Of a stretch of 64,000 nt of DNA, positions 46,701-59,900 are shown piece by piece. The stretch spans positions 11,234,995 through 11,298,994 of the forward strand of contig CM012953.1 of the NCBI GenBank assembly GCA_000181795.3. The letters run 5' to 3'. The translations under genes were made by a program, and so were the position numbers. The stretch is from Trichinella spiralis (Eukaryota > Nematoda > Enoplea > Trichinellida > Trichinellidae). A model generated the notes under the pieces. That model was not told the DNA's origin. It was given only the letters and a program-made list of their open reading frames with translations, and did no database searches. Within the stretch, counting starts at the first letter, position 1, and the number at the start of each line of letters is the position of its first letter.

Positions 46701-46986
46701 AAATTATGTTTAGCCGTAGATGGCTTCCACCGTTGTGGCTTTGCTTTTTGCCCAATTTCTTAAGATTACTAACTTTTTCAGACGTTGTTGCCCACTTACC
46801 TATGTATGCGATTGATGAGACAGCACATGAGAATTACCATTGCCAATAACCCCGAAGGTAACCACATCAATAACTATATATATATGTGAATGATAGCTTT
46901 TCAAGACCAAACTGCCACCAGTACATTGTCATATGTACAATCTTATCAGCTGATCACATTCTTGATCCAATTTGTGCAATACAAAA

Positions 46987-46996
46987 NNNNNNNNNN
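46987..46996. other. assembly gap (10 N)
   Basis: A run of exactly ten N, a placeholder joining two contigs. It lies between the two degraded inner ends of the duplicated segment. Confidence 0.99.
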
Positions 46997-47019
46997 TTTT
47001 ATAATAATTAAGAATATAA

Positions 47020-49390
47020 ATAATAGTCGATTTATTATTTGAATCATCATCCTATTAGCTCCAGGATACGAAGAGAAAAGATCATAAATTCAATAATTGG
47101 TTGAGAAGATGGATGTTGATATACTTGAGGTGTGTGGGGTTTTTTCAGTTTGATGTTATCAGCATGTAGAATGATTTATATATATTGTAGTTTTTATGCG
47201 TGAAATTATGCTAAAAAGTGGTCAGCAAATTGGTCAATGTGACCCAGTCGGATGGAATGTCACCATTGGAACAGTTGTCATTTGAACCGCTGACTTCACT
47301 GGCGCGCTGTGAGAAAAATTGCATTGAACTGTCCGATCAGATATTGTCGACGTTGATCAAGAATGGTGCTGAAGGCGGCGGTACAACAGTTGCGTTCACT
47401 GCTTCTTCTGCGTTGTGAGAGAAGCAGTTTTTTTATCAAGAAAGGCAGTTAAACTTCCTCATCAAAAAATCTTACTCTCTTCACTCATCGCACACGGTTC
47501 CTTCAGATCGTGTATCTTTTATTCAGGTTCTTTTATCCTCTTCCTCTGGTTTGAACCTAGTTTTCTTTATCCACAATAGCCCAAGCCTTGTCACGAGTTT
47601 TTTTTCACCTCTCTTTCTGTATACACACACACACACACGCCCAGATGTGATGTGTTTATTCCTCCTATGTGGCTACATTTTTTTTCATTTGCACAATTCT
47701 GTCAAAAAGGCAGTTAGTAGTACAATACATGCATACATACACATACATTCATTCAAATACCTATTGCATATTACATACTCTGATAAGTACCTATTGTTTA
47801 TTTATTTATTTATTTATTCATTTATAATATGTTTATTTATTTATTTGCCTATTATCTATCTTCTTATTTTTGCTTTTGAACTGTTTGCTAGTTAGTTTAT
47901 CGATGCTTAAGTTTTTTTTCCTTTTTTTTCAATTTGTGCAACAAGTGTGTGCAGAGTTCGAAAACAGGGCCAATAACGAAAATTAAAATGCTTTTTTATA
48001 CACAAACAGACCATAATGGTGAAGTTATTTATTTCTGAAAAATTTAACAAGCAAAAAGAGTATGACAACTTTAAATGAATTAACCGTTTCAAGAGTTTTT
48101 TGGTCTTTCCAAGTTCGACAAATAAACTTTCACATCTTCTTACTTCCTTCCATGGACGGTAGAGAAGTTTGAACAAACAATACAGACAGATGACCACGTC
48201 GTTTAAATCTTCTTCATTCGAAAAAATATTGCAATTTTTCATTTAATTTTCTAAAAATGCACTTTGTTCAGTGATTTTATTTTCTTTAAAAAAACTCTTC
48301 TCTTTAAAAAAACCTACCACCGCTTCTGGTTCGTGCAAAAGAGCATCCAATTCCTCGGTGAGATTTTGAAGCATACTACCAATGTGATCGAGCGATCCAC
48401 CTGGCCTTGATTAACCAAAAAGAAAAGAAAAGAAAAATACTCATATTAATTAATCATCACAATGTAGAGTGTCAAATCGATTTGATCAGAATTTTTTCTT
48501 TAAAAAATATTCAAAAACAAATAAAAAGAAACAATCAAACCTACTCATCAGTGTTGACTGTAGTATCAAAGTGACGATGTAAGTCATTTTCAGATTTGTG
48601 AAATTGAAATTGACCAACAATAGCTTTTCGGTCCGCCTGAATTTCATCTTCTGAGCAAATGCTTCTGTCGACTGAACAAAAAAACACATAATTTAAATAA
48701 TGCCAACTGTGAAACGGTTGTTGTTGTTGGTGGAGGTGAGCATTTTACCTAGAAACGAACAACTGCCAGAGCTGTTGGTGGTGGAATCCACTGGCGAGGA
48801 AAAATAGTCGGAACGAGACAGAATTTCACTACAGTCGGTCAGAATGTTCGTCTGAGTTGGTGGATTTCGTCGAATGCTGCGCAACTGTTGTATCGACGCC
48901 TCGCAACGCAGACTGGGCGGTGTGGGCGGCGGCAACAGTTCGTCGACCGGGGCCCCACAGCCGCCGTTCCTTTCGGCAATTTCGTCCAAGTGTGCGCTGA
49001 GACGGAACACCGACCTCCTGGCAGCGCCGGTGCGGGCCGAGGTACCGTGATCCCAGGAACGGGCGCTGGCCGGAGGAGAGGTGGGGCACGAATCCGAGGC
49101 ACCGCTGTAATCGCACTTGGCCAACGACAGTTTGGTCACACTGCCGACGTTGTTGTGAAAGCGGCCACGCCTCAGGTCCGGTTCGCTGCGTTTTTTCAAA
49201 TCCTCGCCCATCCTCGGCGAGCCGTAGATCTTGCCAATCGGCTTCGCCACAGACGATGGCACCGGATGGACAATTGCCCGCGCTTTGCCGGTCAAATTTT
49301 GTCGAGCCGTTGAAGAAGCACCACCGTTGTGGGCTTGCATACGTTGGAAAATCGACAGTCGACTAGCAACGCCAGACGTTGTTGGCACTT
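47020..49390. repeat. copy B of the 2.3 kb duplication
   Basis: Counterpart of 44440-46800. Its inner end (47000-47220) is degraded relative to copy A: the exon equivalent to 44473-44535 is corrupted, while from 47222 onward the match is almost perfect. Beyond 49390 it continues into unique Caskin sequence. Confidence 0.9.
47190..47418 (+). pseudogene. duplicate of the last IkB-like exon
   Basis: Same 3' coding sequence as 44600-44827, from VVSKLVNVTQSDG to the stop. The first few codons are altered and no intact upstream exons lie on this side of the gap. Treat as a copy of the exon at 44600, not a gene. Confidence 0.8.
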
Positions 49391-52300
49391 TCCTTGGCGA
49401 CGACTGGAATGTCTGCAACTGGGGGCCTCCGTTGACACCAACCCCGACGGCAACCGCACCAGTACCACCACCACCAACAGAAAAATGTGGCCGTATATCG
49501 GTTGCACTTTGCAAGTTGCAGCAATTGGACAATTCTGAATAGCGGTACACTTCGTCCGAAGACATGGTCCGCCGGCCGTTTTTCGTGTCTTTCAACTTTT
49601 TACAAGCCGCAAGTAGACGCTTCAAATGACCGAGCTTTTCCACTCCCATGTCTTCCAAATCTTCCCAGCTGAGCACGAACACGTCGTCCACCGTGTGACA
49701 GCCTTGCGATTCAAACGCCTCTTTATAATCAAACAATCCAATCTCATCCAACCACTGACTAACCGGGAAGTCCTATATAAAATATATTTGAAACAAAAAA
49801 ATTTTTTCTTTTCATCAAATTGAACTTCCAACATTTGCTTCTTGCATATAAAAACAACTTGCCTGTGATCTATTTCTTATTACAAAATATGATGCCATTC
49901 AAAATAATAATATTCAGCTAATTTCATCGAATTATTTGGCATACGTTTGACAAATTCTCGTTCAATTATGAAACAAAAAAGAAACGCAAATAAATTTTCA
50001 TCACTAAATGTCGATGAAACATTTTACAATCAAAAATGGTTATGATCGAATTTTTTCAATAAACAACGAGAACACAGCAACTTCGTTCTCTCAAGTGGAA
50101 CTGAAGATGATGATGATAAATAAAACTTGTCGCAGTTAATAAATTATTGCAATTTGAAAAGGAGAAAGATGAAATAAATTATCATGTGAACGAACATTTT
50201 CACATTTAATATAACAAGTGAAATGGAACCCATCATGTCGTAAATATCAATCTGATAAAATAGAACATTAAGAAAAAAAAAATAAACATCATCCATATCT
50301 GATGTATTCTTCTCTTTTATCGACAAAAATGAAATTATACTTTACCTTCCTATAGCAGGGCCATGTGTTGGTGATGTTCATTCGACGTACTTCGTAGATA
50401 ATTTTTTTGCGATGGTCTGGATTGCTGATACCAATGGCGGTCAAATCCTAAAATTAGCCCAATTTGAATAAATATCCAACACAAACAATATAGAATATGA
50501 ACGACTTTTTCTCTTTTTTATTTTCTTTTTTATGCAAATCAGCTCATTTATCAACAGTATGCGTAGGAACAATACATTTTTCTTATCAAAAATTTTACGT
50601 TCTACAAAACTCATTAAAGCTTCACTTTATTCAAACTTGCTCTATTCCATTTTGAAACGAATTAATTTTCGCAGAATATGATAAACTGCGATGGCATTCG
50701 ATAAGCTGGCTGATCTTTTTTTTCTGATCTTCAAAAAAACCGTTCAACATTACACCATCTGAATTCAACTTCTTATCTGATTTGATTTCAACATTATTTA
50801 AAAAAAATTTCACGTGACAAAGTCATGTTCAACTTCTAACCCCAATCCAACTAATGAAAATGCAGCTATATTATAAAAATGCACTCGTGGAACTGACTTT
50901 GTTATAAAAAAAAACTTTTTTTTCTGAAAATTGAAATTATTTCACATCATCTTTGTCACAATGGTCTTTTCCACCAATGCATTCTCGCATTACCCCCTGT
51001 TATCTTGCAGCATACATTATGCTTTGTCTATTGAAAATTAAAAAAAACAAAGTATTGTTTTAATATGATGAATCAGAACAACAAACAAATATAAAACAAC
51101 ACATTTATCACTGATCAATCAATCCAGCCAACAATGGAAAAGTAATAAAATGCAAATTCGCTCTTTTTTTCCCCTTGTGAAAATTTCCGCAACAAGAATA
51201 ACAAAAATCTAGCCCCCCTCGGCGTGATGAATAATCATTTGACCGGTTGCGGGGATTGTCAAGGACAACAGTGGGGGCTTTTCTCTCTCCAGGACAACAA
51301 CAACAACAACAACACTGGCTTCATCTTTCACATTCTCAAACAACGTATGCTTTCAAAAATAAACCTACTGACCATCAGGCCGGCTACACAATTGACGAAC
51401 AGTAACCCTTTCGTCCAATGGAGCAAGATTATTTTTAAACATACAAAGTGATGTGAATTTTTTCCAAGCAGATGTTCCATATTGTCCAAGGTTAGAAAAT
51501 CGCTGTCGTTCGAACATCTATCCCATGTCTGAAAACCCCTGATGCGTCGTATGATTTTCTAAATTTTGCCCTGGCCATGACTGTATATGTATATATATAG
51601 TCGTTGGCTCTAATTCAACTCAAACAAACATCAGTTACAACCCGTCCCCCGCCTTCTCTGCAACCGTGTATATCTATATCTCACTCCTCAACTCCCCCCG
51701 CATAATACACTATCCCACATGCCCCACTCCTTTATCACGCCCGTTTGACATCAATTCGAAATTTTTGAAATATTTCACTAATTCTGCGCTGACACAAATG
51801 TTGCTTGCTCATAAAAACTCTCAGGGCATAAATTGACTTCTGGAAAACGCAGCGATTAAATTTATCATCATATTTCACATCCACATCGACATTTTTTTTT
51901 CATCATAATCTTTTTTTTCTCTTTTTGTTAAATATTGAAATTATTATTATTATAAAAATAAAACCTCTTATCTCTTTTGGATATTTTAAATAATCAAACA
52001 GAGCTAGCTATATAGCTCTATTTTAAGATGTTTTTTTGCTCAAAATCAAGCTCACACACATTTAAACAGCTGGCAATTTATTTGCAAGAGAGCTTCATCA
52101 ATATTGATAACAACAGATGCGTGTTGCTTGGAATGAATTGAGGCAAGAGTGTAAAAAATGGAAAAAACGAAGAAGAATTTCAAACCAATAGAACCATTAT
52201 AACAACGCATATTAATGTTGATGGAAAGAAAACAATTACCGTTCTTGAAATTTTTCTTTCAATACCGTTGACCCTGTTCCATTCCATTCCATTACAAACC

Positions 52301-54118
52301 GTACAAGCTGGTCACAATGCCAACCAAATATGACCTAACACTAACTATTTATCTGTCTGTCGTTCAAGTATCAACAACGCTAAAGCTATTCATGAACTGC
52401 TGTCCCTGTACAGACCAATTCAACATTAAAATTTTTTTTCTCAACAAATTTCATATTAATATTTTTTTTCTTTTGGTATTTTTCATTTTTACTAAACAAA
52501 TCATCAATAGCTGTCAAAAATTACAAGTAATAATAATCATCAAAGTAATAAAAAAGAAACTATGCCAAGATCACTGTCACACGCTTTGACATCGCGTTTA
52601 CTTGAACAATAATTGCTGCTGACGTGTTCAAGTTGAATGGTGCAAAAATGCCGACGTGGAATACTACTTTCGTTAAAATGATGAATGAAAACTTTTTCTT
52701 TCAACAACAAAATGAAATATTATTATTATTCATTTCTCACTTCTAAGTTACTATTGGAAATTTCGAAATAATAATAATAATCAACATTTAAAAATTTTCA
52801 TCTAATCCAAACGATCAAATGTATACAGAAAATTGTTTATATAAAACACAATGAAAATGATTAATTTTGAAAATTTTCTCTCCCGATGAGAACAATCGGC
52901 AGCAGTACGTCAATAAATTGTGAAACATAATTTACAAGATTATAAATCTTCATCAAAACTTTCATAATTAATATTATTATTGTATATTCTTTCTGATTAT
53001 GTTGCGATATTAATAAAAAGGAAAACAAACCTTTTCATACACAAATGGTGAGAGTGAAAATTAATGACGCTCTTCAAATGACACTCGCGTCACTTCTCCG
53101 TGCACAAAATAAACACTGAAAATTCGTACAAACAGCAGCAGAGTTGAAATATTTGCGTCAAAACATTAGCAGATTTATAAAATATTATTATTATTGTTCT
53201 TGTTTGTCCAATTTTCAATTTTTTACATCCTTGTCAAATGAAAAAATATATGCAATTAGAAATTACAAAGATGATGAAAATTTTCGGATTAAAAAGTTCG
53301 CAAAACCAGATATGAATGAAATGTTAGAATTTGATAAGAGAAGAAAAATGACAAAATCGGTCGGTCTCGATTTCGATTATACCGCCCGTGACAGGCTTCA
53401 ATTTTCCATCCACTTGCAAGCACACAAAGACTATTTATTACATTAAATGCAGTTTAATCGAGGCGTGTTTACACAATGGCTAAATGGACTGCCGCGCTCC
53501 CTTCCCTCATCCAATATTATAGGCTGACAACCGAGAAAGGATAAAATCGAAAATCGCTCTTACCTCAGGCGTCATTTTCGACACCGTCTGCACATCGTAG
53601 CCAGCTTTCAAAAATAGAACCGCATAACAACCACAATTGAAACTATCCAACCAAGATTGTAAAACTTCCCCATCCTGAAAAAATATATATAATTTAAAAA
53701 AGAAATGTAAAATTGAATAAAACCGACCGGCAAACCAGAAGCAATCATTGCTGTCAAATCTGTGGAAGCAGGTCTGGACGATTTTTCACTGAAACTGCCA
53801 CGAGAGAAAGAGGAACTACTGGAGCAGCAGCTTTGCAAGCTCTGCCAGTCGTGCAAATGGCAAACCGACACGCTTTTCATCGTCTCCGCGTGTGCCTGCA
53901 AACGTCAAAACGTAAAAAATAGCAAATAAACAACACACTCGATGCGAATGGGAAAATATTAAAGAAAAAACACTATGAAACAACACCAAAAGTCTGTCGG
54001 TAATAAAATTGCCCGTCATGCTTCTTTATTCATCCCATCATCACCTGACGCTTACCTTCAAAGAGGAAAAACCGAAAGTGTTGGCGCTGTAATTGGTGCC
54101 AGTGCTGTTGCGCTTCAT
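48239..54118 (-). CDS. Caskin-like tandem SAM-domain scaffold protein
   Basis: Minus-strand exons 54118-54056, 53895-53728, 53674-53574, 50447-50346, 49772-48749, 48671-48545, 48415-48318 and a tiny last exon 48250-48239; phases agree. Start MKRNSTGTNYSANTF. Two SAM domains lie back to back: the first runs from VLQSWLDSFNCGCY through MTPEDLTAIGISNPDHRKKI, the second from VSQWLDEIGLFDYKEAF through DLEDMGVEKLGHLKRLL. MTPEDLTAIG...HRKKI and LGHLK are the wording of Caskin SAM1 and SAM2. A Gly/Pro/Ser-rich tail with RRSVFRLSAHLDE follows, then a conserved-looking acidic helix (MLQNLTEELDALLHEP). Animal Caskins polymerise through SAM domains and bind CASK and LAR-type phosphatases at synapses. The ankyrin repeats and SH3 normally found N-terminal are absent here; they may lie in unrecognised upstream exons or be lost. 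The exon at 48415 uses an unusual AAG acceptor. A 3.1 kb intron (50448-53573) holds no recognised gene. Confidence 0.8.
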
Positions 54119-55513
54119 CTTTTACTATTCTGCTTCATCTGCAATCTGCAATAAATAAATGAATAAATAAATAAATAAATCTGTATATGCTGGGTTTATG
54201 GGTTTGCATGGACAACTGAACAGAAAGTGAAAAGCCAGTTCGATGCTTTTCGATTCGATTAGGTGAAGAGTCTCTGAGGAGAATGGCGTGTGCAATAGGA
54301 AATCAACGACAAGTCGAAAAATTAAACCTCGTCTCGCCTCGAAATGTGGCGTTAATTTGACTGACGCCTGCTACAAAACGCTGACGCTTCGGAAAAATAA
54401 ATCGCATCAGCGTCCAGTGGACGACATTCGGTCGCCTCAAACGACGACGAATAATAGAAAGCGAAAATTAAAAATAAAAAAAAATTTCACCATTAACAAT
54501 CAGCTAATCAAAAAAAATGAGAAGAAGCTTTTCAACGGAAACAAAGCCGCCAGCCAACAAATGCAACTTCAAAATTGTTCGACAACAAAAACAACAGTAG
54601 ATGTTTTTTCCTCTTATTATGGTTAATGAACTTCGAAATTAAAAAAAATTTATGATTAAAAAAATATATCACATCAAAATGAGAAGATTCAGATTGAATG
54701 TTGCAAAGAAAAAAAAAGCATATTGCCAACACAATGGAATGAAATTAAAAAAAGAATAAAGAAACGAATCACGCACACGCACGTGATCACGTTCAACGCT
54801 TTCGGCGGAGCAGAAGCGAGAAATTAGCGGCAAAGGAGCCGCCGTGCAGTTGTTATGAATCAATTTGAGAGCATTTAGTGAAACACGGTCGCCAAATGCC
54901 AAAAATCGATCCGGCCCGGACAACGCACAGGTGCGACAAACAGGAAATTAATAATGACGAACTTTGTACTGTACATTTATCTGATTATCAAGATCAAAAA
55001 TAAATGCGCTTAATAAAAAATTCCACGTTGATTTTAATAATTTTTCCCAAATTGATAAGTTTTGTTAAAAATTTGCATTTTAAAATTAAGCAAAATTAAT
55101 TTACTTTCTTTTTTTGAAATACACATCATATATGTACAAAAAACTTTCAATATGGATAAATGTAGAAATTCATACTCAGAATGTTTAACAAATTATTTAT
55201 CATCAAGTAAAGTGTGTTTTCACATTAATGATTGTTTGTTGTGATTTCCAAATTTTATTCAAAATATTATATTTATCATTTACCAGACAATGGATGTACA
55301 ACGATCATGTGTTTTGAAAAGTGTAAAAAAGCAAAATAAATTCAAAAAATATTTTAAAATTTATTAATGAATAACAAATGATCTTCAAAATTATCGAAAG
55401 AAAAAATACCATACAAAAAGTAAATAAGATGCATAATGTATTTTTACTTTTATTTTCATCCATGTAATAAAAACTGCCATTTAAAAAAAACATTAAAAAA
55501 CAAATAACCTATA
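54119..55513. other. region upstream of the Caskin-like gene
   Basis: A GC-richer patch at 54240-54450 and another at 54770-54930 look like promoter or 5' UTR sequence; a 112-codon plus-strand frame at 54288-54626 is Lys/Asn/Thr-rich with no recognised homologue and no splice support. I could not find ankyrin or SH3 exons here on the minus strand. Confidence 0.4.
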
Positions 55514-56170
55514 TCAGCTGCAACAAAATTTTTGATTGCAATTTTCCCGGTTTCTCGCAATTTCAATGGCCAAAAACTGAATTTTCGGAACTAAAAATAA
55601 CAATAAATTAATAAATACAAAAAAAATTGTAAAATCTAATTTTACCCAGGAAGGTGTTGGCTGAGTCATAAACACCATCACTGTCAGATCGCAATAACGT
55701 ACCAAAATTGTAATCGGAAACTTTATCTTTAAAATGTTCTGCAAAATTTCTCCATTTCTACAAAACAGATGAACTGAACAAAATGTTATTTACAAAAATT
55801 ATGTACTTCTTTCATTTCTTCAGTTTTTAAATCAAACTCGTCTACAACATCCACTTTTAGGTCGGGAAATTGCTCACGAAATGTATTATAAATTTCATCA
55901 TCACAACGAGAAAGGCGTAAATATTTTGGATTGCATGATGATAAAATCTGTAAATTTCAATATTATCAATTGTAAATGTAAATCAATTTTGAAGTGAACA
56001 ACTTACATCCATATGCAGTTGGCAATTGTCATATGTTGTCATTGCCCATGCATTTTCAATCGACATCTAAATTACACATTGTTATAAAATAACACTCTCA
56101 TTGAATACCTTACATCATTTCCAAATGCTTCAGAAAGTTTTTCAATTTCGTTGGACAGCTCTTCAACCAT
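55514..56170 (-). CDS. PBDC1: PBDC1-family protein
   Basis: Five short minus-strand exons give about 145 residues, start MVEELSNEIEKL at 56170 and stop at 55514-55516. Conserved blocks appear in family order: ENAWAMTTYDNCQLHMDIL, CNPKYLRLSRCDDEIY with FREQFPDL, KWRNFAEHFKDKVSDYNFG followed by TLLR, and VPKIQFLAIEIARNREN. These match human PBDC1 (polysaccharide biosynthesis domain containing 1) closely. PBDC1 is a small conserved cytosolic protein; yeast YPL225W is reported to act as a chaperone for newly made eEF1A. Introns are about 45-65 bases. The start could be slightly different because the first exon has alternative Met codons. Confidence 0.9.
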
Positions 56171-56947
56171 TTCATGTAAAACAATCTATCACAACAACAA
56201 CAGCAACAACGTGAAGGTGTTTTTCAAATTTTGAATAATTTCTAAATAACAATTTCACAGTTTATAACGCTTCATATCTGTTAATAATAAAATTTTCAAT
56301 TCACTTCCTAATTACCGTTAGAATACATTTACAGAATGTAATGATTTGCAAGTTTTCAATGAAATACATTTTGTTTGTAAAGGTAATACAAATTTTCACA
56401 GTAATTATACAAAAAAACATTGATTGTTTTTAAATTGTTATTTTATCATATTATATTTCTAATTCATCATAATATGTAATGGAAGTTTTTTCACTCATTT
56501 GAGATAGTCTAACGCTGATTGTCAAGTTTCTTTACATTTCATGTTGCTTTACATACTTTTTTTATAATTATACTGTAAGTCAAGTTTTGCAAATTTGTCA
56601 AGAAGGATTTATTATTATTTTTTAATTTTACAAACATGTACAAGGTCTAAATTTTTCGATATTATACGAGAAAAATAATATATACGATTAGTTTTAATGA
56701 AGAAATATAACGTATCCAGTGTTGCTTCAGTGCATAAGAAAGTTTCAATTAAGTTTCACTGAAATTGTTTGTCAGCTCTGATATTTATTATATTTTTTTT
56801 CAATTTGTAAACAAGTTGATAAATTGTTGTAAAATGAATTTTACAAATAAAACTTGAAAGTTACAATTGAATTAGGCATGTGAAATTTTTTTTCGTGTTT
56901 ATTGTTATTGTTGTAGTATTTTTTTAAAGTAAATTGTAAATCGAATT
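56171..56947. other. divergent intergenic region between PBDC1 and ARMH3
   Basis: 777 AT-rich bases separate two head-to-head genes, so it must hold both promoters. A CAA-repeat tract lies at 56190-56208. No RNA gene seen. Confidence 0.5.
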
Positions 56948-59900
56948 ATGGGAAAAAGTGGAATTGAAAGACGCAAATCTGTCAATGAATTAGTTTGTAA
57001 AGTGGTATCAATGTACGACAAGATTTTCAAGGTATTGGTGTTTGAAGAATGTAATATTTTAACTTTCACCGATGGATTTTCTAGTCAGAAGTGGATGATA
57101 GCAATGATGAATTTTGGGAAGAATTATTTCTGCTTTGGGCGAACAAGTCTCAACTTTGTTTAATTATTGATCAAATCTCGATAGATCAGATGCAACAGAT
57201 AAAAGTATAATTTTGATTGAATTCATGAAGCCTGTTTCCAATTGAAGTATATCAATTTTAGCAGATTGTTAACCGCTTTGTAAGTAAATGCATCACAACA
57301 ATTACTCATCAAGAAGGAATTCGCGTCTACAATGCGGTACAAGTAAGATCTTCTTTTTGTATGACATTTTTCTTTAAACTTATTTTTTCTATTGTAACAA
57401 TTAATATGAATTTTGTTTTGTTTTTTGTTTGATTTGCAATGATGTTAAATTTGTTAATTTTGAGTACAGAATTAAACGTTTAGATTTGGGCAGAAATTTC
57501 AATTGGTATTTTAAATAATGTTTGATCCAAGCAATACTGTTACCTCTTCAGTAAAATATATACTGATAGGAAAATCGATACCTTCTTTTAGACATTGGGC
57601 TTTTTGATACATGCAGTTGCAAAGAAGAAAGAAGTTTTGCATTGCTCTTTTAACTTGACAGATATATTGTTTGGTAGTGATGCCGGTAAAACTTATATGC
57701 AGGTAATTTTGTTCAATTATTCATACAAAAAATGATTTAAAAATTTAATAAATTTATTTTTATAGATGCTTATTGCACGACTGTGTTCATTTTTAACCGG
57801 CAACTATTCCCCTGTTTTAAAAACATGCACTTTGGAATTTTTTCTCACAATGGCTACGGTAAGTTGGGTGAATGTTGGATTTTGTTTGTAAAAAGATTAT
57901 CATTTTCAGGTGACAGAAAATATCAATGAAAACCCACTTATGGAATATTTCATGAATAACTGTATTTTTGAAGCTTTAACTTTTGTAAGTTTATTTGTGA
58001 TGTTTATCAAACGGTATATTTGAATGATTGGTAAAATTTTGTCGAGTTTATTGAATCTTCCGTTGCGATGATATTCAGATACTGGAAAAGTGCGTAGATG
58101 GAAATATTCATGGCCGTGCCGCAGTTGTGCTGTTAGCACTACTTATCAACTATCAGAAATCAGTGGTAATTTTTATTTGTCAGTTGAAATTAATTATTTT
58201 AATAATATTGCTGTTTCAAAAACGTTGTTGAAAGGAATGACTGATGTTTTAGAGAGAAAATCCATACATGGTTAAATTATCAATTTTGGATAATGATTTG
58301 GCATTGAATGTAATTCATATTAAACTAATAATTGTAATTTTAAAAATTTATTTATGATGTAGGGATACAGCTTTGTGCTGTCGCGTGAACTGCTTCGTTT
58401 AAATCGGTATTTCGAGAATGCATTGCCAAATTCCACTCCTTCGTTGTGGACATTCTTTGGAAGCGTGTTTTCTAGCGATGTGGTACAACTGCCATCTATT
58501 CAGTTATGAATTATCAATTTTTCAGTACAATAATATTAATTTTGATTTATTTGTTTTTTTTTTCAATTATAGAATAGATCATTCAGTTTTGTTAGCCCTT
58601 TACGAAGCAGTGCATTTGAATCGAAACTTTATCACTGCATTGACTACGGTAATAATAAAAGTTTGCCATGCAAGTCACAAAAAATTTAAATTCCAATTTT
58701 TTAACAAATAGGTTCCTGCTCAATGTGAAGAGGTAAAAGTGCATTCAACTGATGTAGCTTTTTCACTTGACGATAAGGCAATGGAATGCAACTCTAATTT
58801 ATTCGCAACATTTTTATCTTACTGTTCATGTGTTATTTCTACTTTAAAAGGTATTAAAACGATATATTTAAACGCTCTGCTCGTAATTGATGTTTTTACC
58901 TCTTTTCAGAAGAAAAGCACAGAAATGCAGCTCGTCTGTGTTTCATAATACTTACTTGTATCACTGAAGTGAAAAAATTTAATTTTATATACATATACAT
59001 ATAATTTGTTTATTTACTTTATGGCATTTTTCTTTAAGGATCAATATGCTAATATGTTGATGCAGGATTTGAGTTTATCTTTTAAAGTGCCATTGTTTTC
59101 AAGGGTAATATAGTATTTTTAAAAAATTTTCTCTTATTATCACTTTTAAGCCGATGCTTCATCGTAAAGCGGAATGGAAGAACCACATGCAAGCGAAACC
59201 ACTTGCTTGTAGTGTTTTGAGTCTGTGCGTAGAATTTATTGTCAGTCATTTGATGAAAGCTTTTCCATTTGATCTTTATTCGTAAGTGACGGTTTACTAA
59301 TTCATAGAAAATGGAATTTCTTACTGTTATTATTATTATTACACAGGCAAGTGTTGGGTATAATTCATCGGATATTATGCTTCAACAAGCGATGCAAAAT
59401 TCGACTAGAATTTCAGTGGTCGACTTTATGGAATGGTTGATAAAATTTATGCATATTTTAGATTTTTTTAAAGCACTTGTTTTGTTTCAGTTTTATTTAC
59501 ACTGTTACGCTATGTAGTGAACAACAGTCGAATGTTGATAGCTGAGGGAGATGTTTTTGAATTATGCAGTCAAGTCTGTTTTGTTTTTTTTTTTTGAAAA
59601 TTTAATATTCCTATGATGATGATTGTGAGCAGGTGTTGGTGATATTGAATGTATTTATTACGTTTGGCGATACTTTCCTACCGCAAACCGAAATCTATGA
59701 CGAACTGTATTATGAATTGTTGCGCAACAATTCCACGTTGCAAGCGATGTGCATTTTGCGTGAGCTGAAAGATGAATTAATTTTTAGCTGATCAAATCTT
59801 AAGCTTTTTCACTGATTGATTGTTTATAGCGCAAGAATATGCAGAAAAAGATAGCCCCTACAATGAATCTGCTAAAAAGTTGCTGAATGGTTGTGTCAAT

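Larger units (their letters stand above)
44440..46800. repeat. copy A of a 2.3 kb duplication (probably unmerged contig end)
   Basis: Nearly identical to about 47020-49390 at an offset of 2591-2594 bases. It includes the last IkB exons and the 3' exons of the Caskin-like gene. Identity is almost complete from 44631 to about 46450, then decays through substitutions and small gaps towards the 10-N gap. The Caskin frame that is intact in copy B is disrupted here. This pattern suggests sequencing noise at a contig end rather than evolution. Confidence 0.9.

Noticed and set aside
46235-46713. Several overlapping long frames on both strands in the GC-rich Caskin exon copy
   Set aside because: They are shadows of one Caskin exon (intact at 48749-49772) in other frames; high G+C removes stop codons.
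53144-53446. 100-codon plus-strand frame in a Caskin intron
   Set aside because: Lys/Tyr/Asn composition follows the local AT bias; no homologue and no support on splicing.
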